Source: Tetramitus jugosus
Lineage: Eukaryota; Heterolobosea; Eutetramitea; Acrasida; Vahlkampfiidae
DNA: 64,000 bases
Direction: 5' to 3'
NCBI GenBank assembly: GCA_937625935.1
Contig: OW569391.1
Location: forward strand, 186,001-250,000
In this document: in pieces, positions 59,765 to 64,000 of the stretch
Numbering within the stretch: position 1 is the first letter of the stretch
Layout of the letters: every line of letters starts with the position of its first letter
Translations under genes and position numbers: made by a program
Notes under the pieces: model-generated
What the model was told of the DNA's origin: nothing
Seen by the model: the letters and a program-made list of their open reading frames with translations, nothing else
The model's database searches: none

Positions 59765-62498
59765 ATGAAGCCAAAGATTGAAACAAGTCGAAATGAGTCT
59801 CTTTGTCCTCTAAAGACACTAGACCATCTGTTCTTCAAGGACGAGATGTCACCAGAGATTGGAACTCCTTCTCGGAATGAATATGATTTCACACCTGAGA
59901 AAAGTGAAAATATCAAGGTTGCCATTCGTGTACGACCTCTCACCAAAGAGGAGAACGAGAGTGAAGAAGCTGTATCGGTGTTGGATGTAAGTATTGCGTG
60001 TAGGGATCCTCGCTTCTTTTCAAGCTCTAACACACAATCGTATGAATTGTCAATCACCAATTGACTCATTGAATTCATAGGAATCAACCGTGATCATCAA
60101 AAAGGGTCTCTCTAGGGCTCAAATGTTCTTTGATCGTGTTTTCCCTCCAGAAACCACTCAAACACAGATTTATGACATGGTCAAAGGTATCATTCATGCC
60201 GTCATGGAGGGATATAATGGAACCGTGTTCGCATAGTATGTATCTACCTTGTTTCGTCAGTTGATGTGTTTGTCAAATGTTTCAGTACCACTAATAGATC
60301 TTCATGTTGCTTCGTCTAGTGGTCAAACAGGTACGGGCAAGACTCATACGATGCTAGGCGTTGACTTGAATCAGAACAACGATCATCAGAAAGGCATAAT
60401 CCCTCGAAGTGTGAATCATATTTTGGATCACATTGGCAATACTTCAAGTCATGTAAAGTACAAACTTTATTGTTCATACCTTGAGATTTATAATGAGAAG
60501 ATATATGATTTGTTGGTGAACTCTGGTAAGAATCCGAAATCTCAAATCTTGGAAATTAGGGAAGATCGCTCCAGGGGAGTGTATGTACAAGATCTAACAT
60601 TCAGTGAAGTGTCAAAGAAAGAAGATATATTTTCATTGATGGAAAGAGGTGCAATTAACCGTAGTATTGCAGCCACAAACATGAACGATCGTTCGAGTCG
60701 GTCGCACACAGTGTTCTCGCTACACATCGAACAACAGGACAGAAAGAAAGTTGGCGACAATCCAGTGAAGGTCTCAAAGCTCAATTTAGTTGATTTAGCT
60801 GGAAGTGAAAAGTGGGATACGTTTGGTTCTCGAATTTCTGACAAGAGAATCCAGGAATTAACAAACATTAATCAGTCTTTAAGTACACTAGGAAATTGTA
60901 TTAGTGCTCTGATGAAACCAGGGAGATCTCACATCCCCTTCAGAGACTCTAAACTTACCCGCCTGTTGCAAGACTCTCTGGGCGGAAACACTAAGACAGT
61001 TTTCATTGCAACGATCTCTCCTTCTGTACTTTCTTACGAAGAGACACACTCCACCCTTAAATTTGCAGATAGAGCAAAACGAGTAGTGATGACCACTCGA
61101 GTTAACGAAGTTATTGATGATTCAATTCTCGTCAAGAGATACGAAAAAGAAATACACCGACTCAGGAAACTAGTCAAGGACAAATCCAATGACTCCGAGG
61201 AGTTGAGAAGGACAAAAGAAGAGAATAATCGATTGAAAAAGGAAAACATTGCTCTTCAGAACCAGTTGAAAAATCAAGGCCTATCAGGAATAGAAGATGT
61301 AGTCAAGAAGTCCGAACTTGGAAGAAAGTTTGAAGTACTTAGAGGCATCGAGTCAGATCAAAAGGACAGAGAGATAGAATTAGAACAGTACCATTCTTGG
61401 TTGCACTCGATTCCAGTGAAATATGAAGGTGAAGAGTACAGCTTAGATCTAAAGGAACGGTTGAAATTGATGGAGAATTCAGTACGTATGCAATCGTCAG
61501 AACTGGTGAGGGCCAAGAAACTGTTTATGCGAGATTTGAACATCGTGAAACAGGAACTGGCAGAGAAATACAAGGAAATTAACAGCTTGCAAACGGAACT
61601 GGAAGATAGGAAGGCAACATCGGTGCTAGTACCCCAGAGCTCTTCGGAAACATCTCCCAAATCTGATCATGTAGACAACAAGCTCACCCTTGATATTGAG
61701 CAGAAAGGAAAGGAACTTCGCAGTGGGATGGAAGAAGGTCTAGCAACGTTCCAAATCAACCTAAAAGGCATGATACGAGATTACCTACCAAATCAGAACT
61801 ATGATAATATCAACATGATTATTGAAGGTTGCTCAGAAGCTCTTGAAGAATCTGTTCTGAAGTCAGTTCAAGGCTTTGTTTCTCTTACTCAAAGCTCAGT
61901 GAGAGATATGTCCTCTACTTCTCGGAAATCCTTCTCATCTAAAACCAAGAAACTCTTGAATCAATCTCAACAGACTGATATTAGAGAATCAGAGAAGAAT
62001 ACCATTGAAACTATTAAACAATGTCTGCAACAAGCAACAAAGAATCAACAAGAGACAACTCGAAACGAACAATACTGGATAGAGATGATTGATCAAGTAC
62101 ATGTAGCTCGTTCCTTCCAATCAAGAGTGTACATGTACTCTGGAATTATGAAGAAATCTATTACTAGACTCTTATGCATCATTAAGAAGTTTCAACAAAC
62201 TGATGCTGAAAAGCTCGAGTACCACCGAAAATTTCTTGAGAATACACTCAGGGATCTGAATTTAGAACTGCAAGGATTTGAGACCCAAACAGGATACCAT
62301 TCTATTTCATTGATAGGAGATGAACCAGATCACTTACGTATCTACAGAAAAAGGAGTAAGTCTGTTCCCTCCATCAGTTCTCCAATCTCTGGTCACAGGA
62401 GCAGATTGTTGAAAAGGGAGTCAGAACTTGATGAAAGCACAGAAAGCACAGATAGTTGGGCATCATACGACCTTGGATTGGAAGATCTTGTCTTGTAA
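59765..62498 (+). CDS. Kinesin with N-terminal motor domain, three exons
   Basis: Exons 59765-59986, 60081-60235 and 60320-62498. Introns are 94 nt (GTAAGT...ATAG, phase 0) and 84 nt (GTATGT...CTAG, phase 2). The second junction rebuilds the P-loop [14 protein letters not shown], which proves the join. The product is 851 aa. Motor at about 48-382: [11 protein letters not shown]-loop at 127-134, switch [11 protein letters not shown] (about 247-256), switch II DLAGSE (284-289), [19 protein letters not shown], and [11 protein letters not shown] at its end. Coiled-coil segments follow at about 400-460, 510-560 and 690-760. The class is uncertain; the motor resembles general plus-end N-kinesins with a non-conventional tail. 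It is a microtubule motor. Confidence 0.95.
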
Positions 62499-62824
62499 GA
62501 ATGCTTTTTGGGAGACGAATGTTCTCTCTTTAGCCATGCAATAAAGAATATCGTTCGTGCTAGTTCGTCCCACATTCTTGTTCGACTCGGTGAAAAAATG
62601 ATTTTGAGCAGGGAATCGTCGCACCCTGACAATTACCCATAAATTCAACAATCCATAAAACAGCTGCGTGGTTTATGACAATGCTCGCAAGACCTATCCG
62701 TTGTGCCGAGATTGAATACAATGTTCTCTGTCGTCCCAAATCACTCGCGTATGCAACACACAGGGCTGGTGATCAAGATGGAGCGACACTTTAATGTCAC
62801 AACATTTTATTTGAATATTTAGAT
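62499..62824. other. Convergent 3' region of the kinesin and headpiece genes
   Basis: 326 bp between two stop codons. AATAAAG near 62540 is a candidate polyadenylation signal for the kinesin. Nothing else is seen. Confidence 0.4.
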
Positions 62825-63370
62825 TTAGAAGAGGCCTGCTGACTTCTTGAGTCTTGATTGTTGATGAGTACTTAGCTGTATAAATCTGTCATAGTCCATT
62901 TTGAATACTTTCTCAAACTCTTCGTCCGACAGATACATCTCCTTCTTTGTTGGATTCACACCCTTGGGAAATGAGTGTCTCAAATCATGGTACGAGAAAA
63001 TGTGTGTCTCTGGATCCAAATACTCTCCTTGAACTTTTTTCTTCAGGTCACTAAGAGCCTTCTCCTTCTTCTCCCGCTCCTCTTGTTCTCTCTTTTGTTG
63101 TGCTAGTTGCATTTGGTCAAGGTAGGAACCAAACTCAAATGTCGTGTCATCTCTAAACTCTGCATTGCCCCATCGTGTCTGATCACAGGACCTCGTCGTC
63201 TTATTTACACTTCTCATCTTTTCATCGGCATCCAGATAGGAACCGTAGTCGAGCTTGGTGGGATCATTGACTTCCTCGAAAGCCTGGCCCCAACGATTCG
63301 CCTCCGATAGCTTGAACCCAACCATGACACTTGCTCTTCTGTTTACGCTTGATAACCTTGGACTCTCCAT
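62825..63370 (-). CDS. Villin-headpiece protein without gelsolin repeats
   Basis: 181 aa, single exon, ATG at 63370. The C-terminal 62 residues form a villin headpiece: FSYHDLRHSFPKGVNPTKKE, then YLSDEEFEKVFKMDYDRF, ending LKKSAGLF with the conserved K-K-x-x-G-L-F end that binds F-actin. The N-terminal part has two related units (RWGQAFEEVNDPTKLDYGSYLD and RWGNAEFRDDTTFEFGSYLD), an internal repeat of about 45 residues, then a short Lys/Glu coiled coil. There are no gelsolin-type repeats. Probable F-actin binding or crosslinking protein of the cortex; the repeat's partner is unknown. Confidence 0.85.
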   Translation of the reverse strand: MESPRLSSVNRRASVMVGFKLSEANRWGQAFEEVNDPTKLDYGSYLDADEKMRSVNKTTRSCDQTRWGNAEFRDDTTFEFGSYLDQMQLAQQKREQEEREKKEKALSDLKKKVQGEYLDPETHIFSYHDLRHSFPKGVNPTKKEMYLSDEEFEKVFKMDYDRFIQLSTHQQSRLKKSAGLF

Positions 63371-63699
63371 TGTTATTATTCTTATTCTTATTGTTATTAT
63401 TTACACTGGTGGTGTTGATTATCTTGATATCTCTTTTGTTGAGTGTCCTATTTGTTGTGTTCCTCAAATTGGCTTTTGTGTGCGCCAACAGAGCTGCAAA
63501 AGAAGAAGGGCTAAAAAGACTGTGGTGTTGGCTTCGCTTCGTGGTTGACAGGCTTGTCATCCATAACGAAAAAAAATGGACCGAATCATCGAAAAATTGA
63601 GGATCCGTGCTGTCGAATCTGATCGCTCACACGAACGAAGCAGCAGTTTCTTGTTCTCTGTATGTGTTGGCTGTGGTGTGACATGACGATACTATTCAC
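63371..63699. other. Intergenic region at the right end
   Basis: 329 bp with ATT/CTT-rich sequence upstream of the headpiece gene (63380-63430). No supported gene. Confidence 0.4.
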
Positions 63700-64000
63700 T
63701 CACAGTAAGTCTCGATAGGAGATGAATGAGTAGCCACACTGCCTGGATTGATCGTCAGACAAGTGGATAAGACACTGCTCGGATTGAGCAATCATTCTCT
63801 CCAGAGCAGAATGACCACCATGATGGATCACTTCTGAACTCGCGGATGTTTCAGAGGATGAAGAACTATGAGGATTCATTGGCTCAACCTCCAAAATGGC
63901 CCGATTCACCATTTGGGATACTTCGTTGCGATGAACGTGCAACTGCAAAAGATAGCGCAACTCTGGTGGAACATTGTTTGCTGGATAAGCCAAGAGCAGA
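63700..64000 (-). CDS. C-terminal part of an unknown protein (5' end outside window)
   Basis: The minus-strand frame is open from the right edge to the stop at 63700 (about 100 codons). The visible part has LAYPANNVPPELRYLLQLHV, a Ser-rich stretch (SSSSSETSASS) and an end with Cys/Gln (QSEQCLIHLSDDQSRQCGY). No domain recognised. The start lies beyond the window; an intron near the end cannot be excluded. Confidence 0.5.
   Translation of the reverse strand, partial: LLLAYPANNVPPELRYLLQLHVHRNEVSQMVNRAILEVEPMNPHSSSSSETSASSEVIHHGGHSALERMIAQSEQCLIHLSDDQSRQCGYSFISYRDLL

Noticed and set aside
1-64000. CRISPR arrays, prophage, bacterial operons, telomeric repeats
   Set aside because: None present; all genes are eukaryotic in type with spliceosomal introns.

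Overview
Eukaryotic nuclear DNA with short, compact genes. About half the genes have no intron, and the rest have introns of 70-175 nt with GTA(A/C/T)GT-type donors. Q/N/H-rich proteins are encoded by CAA/AAT runs, there are many F-box paralogues, and ribosomal-protein genes are strongly codon-biased. The gene set (PTEN, Mediator, MCM3, Nup205-type nucleoporin, Vti1, LAMTOR3, TSEN54, kinesin, cytochrome P450, EF-hand protein, centriole-type SSX2IP/Msd1 protein) points to a free-living amoeboflagellate such as Naegleria (Heterolobosea). This assignment is inferred from gene style, not from a database match. All splice structures were worked out by hand from frame, phase and GT/AG sites.

Layout. 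1-14.9 kb is one long minus-strand run: a kinase/beta-helix chimera (cut by the left edge), PTEN, MED21, a large SHAQKYF Myb factor, a GYPPQQ-repeat protein, MCM3 with an E2F-type palindrome in its promoter, an unknown protein, an F-box protein and an initiator tRNA-Met. 15.0-16.3 kb is a two-exon kelch protein. 16.3-19.5 kb is a gene graveyard: two broken copies of the F-box family, one interrupted by a decayed Ras-like GTPase. 19.6-27.1 kb holds a frameshifted unknown gene, IBA57, a small two-membrane-segment protein, a Crinkler/RHS-like P-loop NTPase and a P450. 27.7-45.9 kb is a dense housekeeping block: Nup205/192, RPS7, Vti1, a DRP5-like dynamin, a four-exon EF-hand protein, an SSX2IP-like protein, LAMTOR3, a coiled-coil protein, RPS9 and TSEN54. 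46-50 kb has a Zn2Cys6+PAS factor, an unknown ORF, a probably mitochondrial coiled-coil protein, tRNA-Gly and, about 40 bp upstream of that tRNA, a processed retrocopy with a poly(A) tail and 13-bp target-site duplications. 50.5-59.1 kb is accessory: a twice-frameshifted membrane protein, an eroded Cys-rich repeat tract, an F-box-like/membrane protein, a collagen-like Cys-rich protein, tRNA-Asp and a decayed Tnp2-like transposase. 59.8-64 kb has a three-exon kinesin, a villin-headpiece protein and a partial gene cut by the right edge.

Functional links. PTEN, LAMTOR3, the kinase and the Ras relic belong to growth signalling. MCM3 carries the cell-cycle (E2F) signature. RPS7 and RPS9 share an upstream module (exact 14-mer, then CAACCAAC-type blocks, then TTCGAAAAA) that looks like a ribosomal-protein regulon element. 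The most notable non-gene signals are the tRNA-proximal retrocopy and this shared upstream module.
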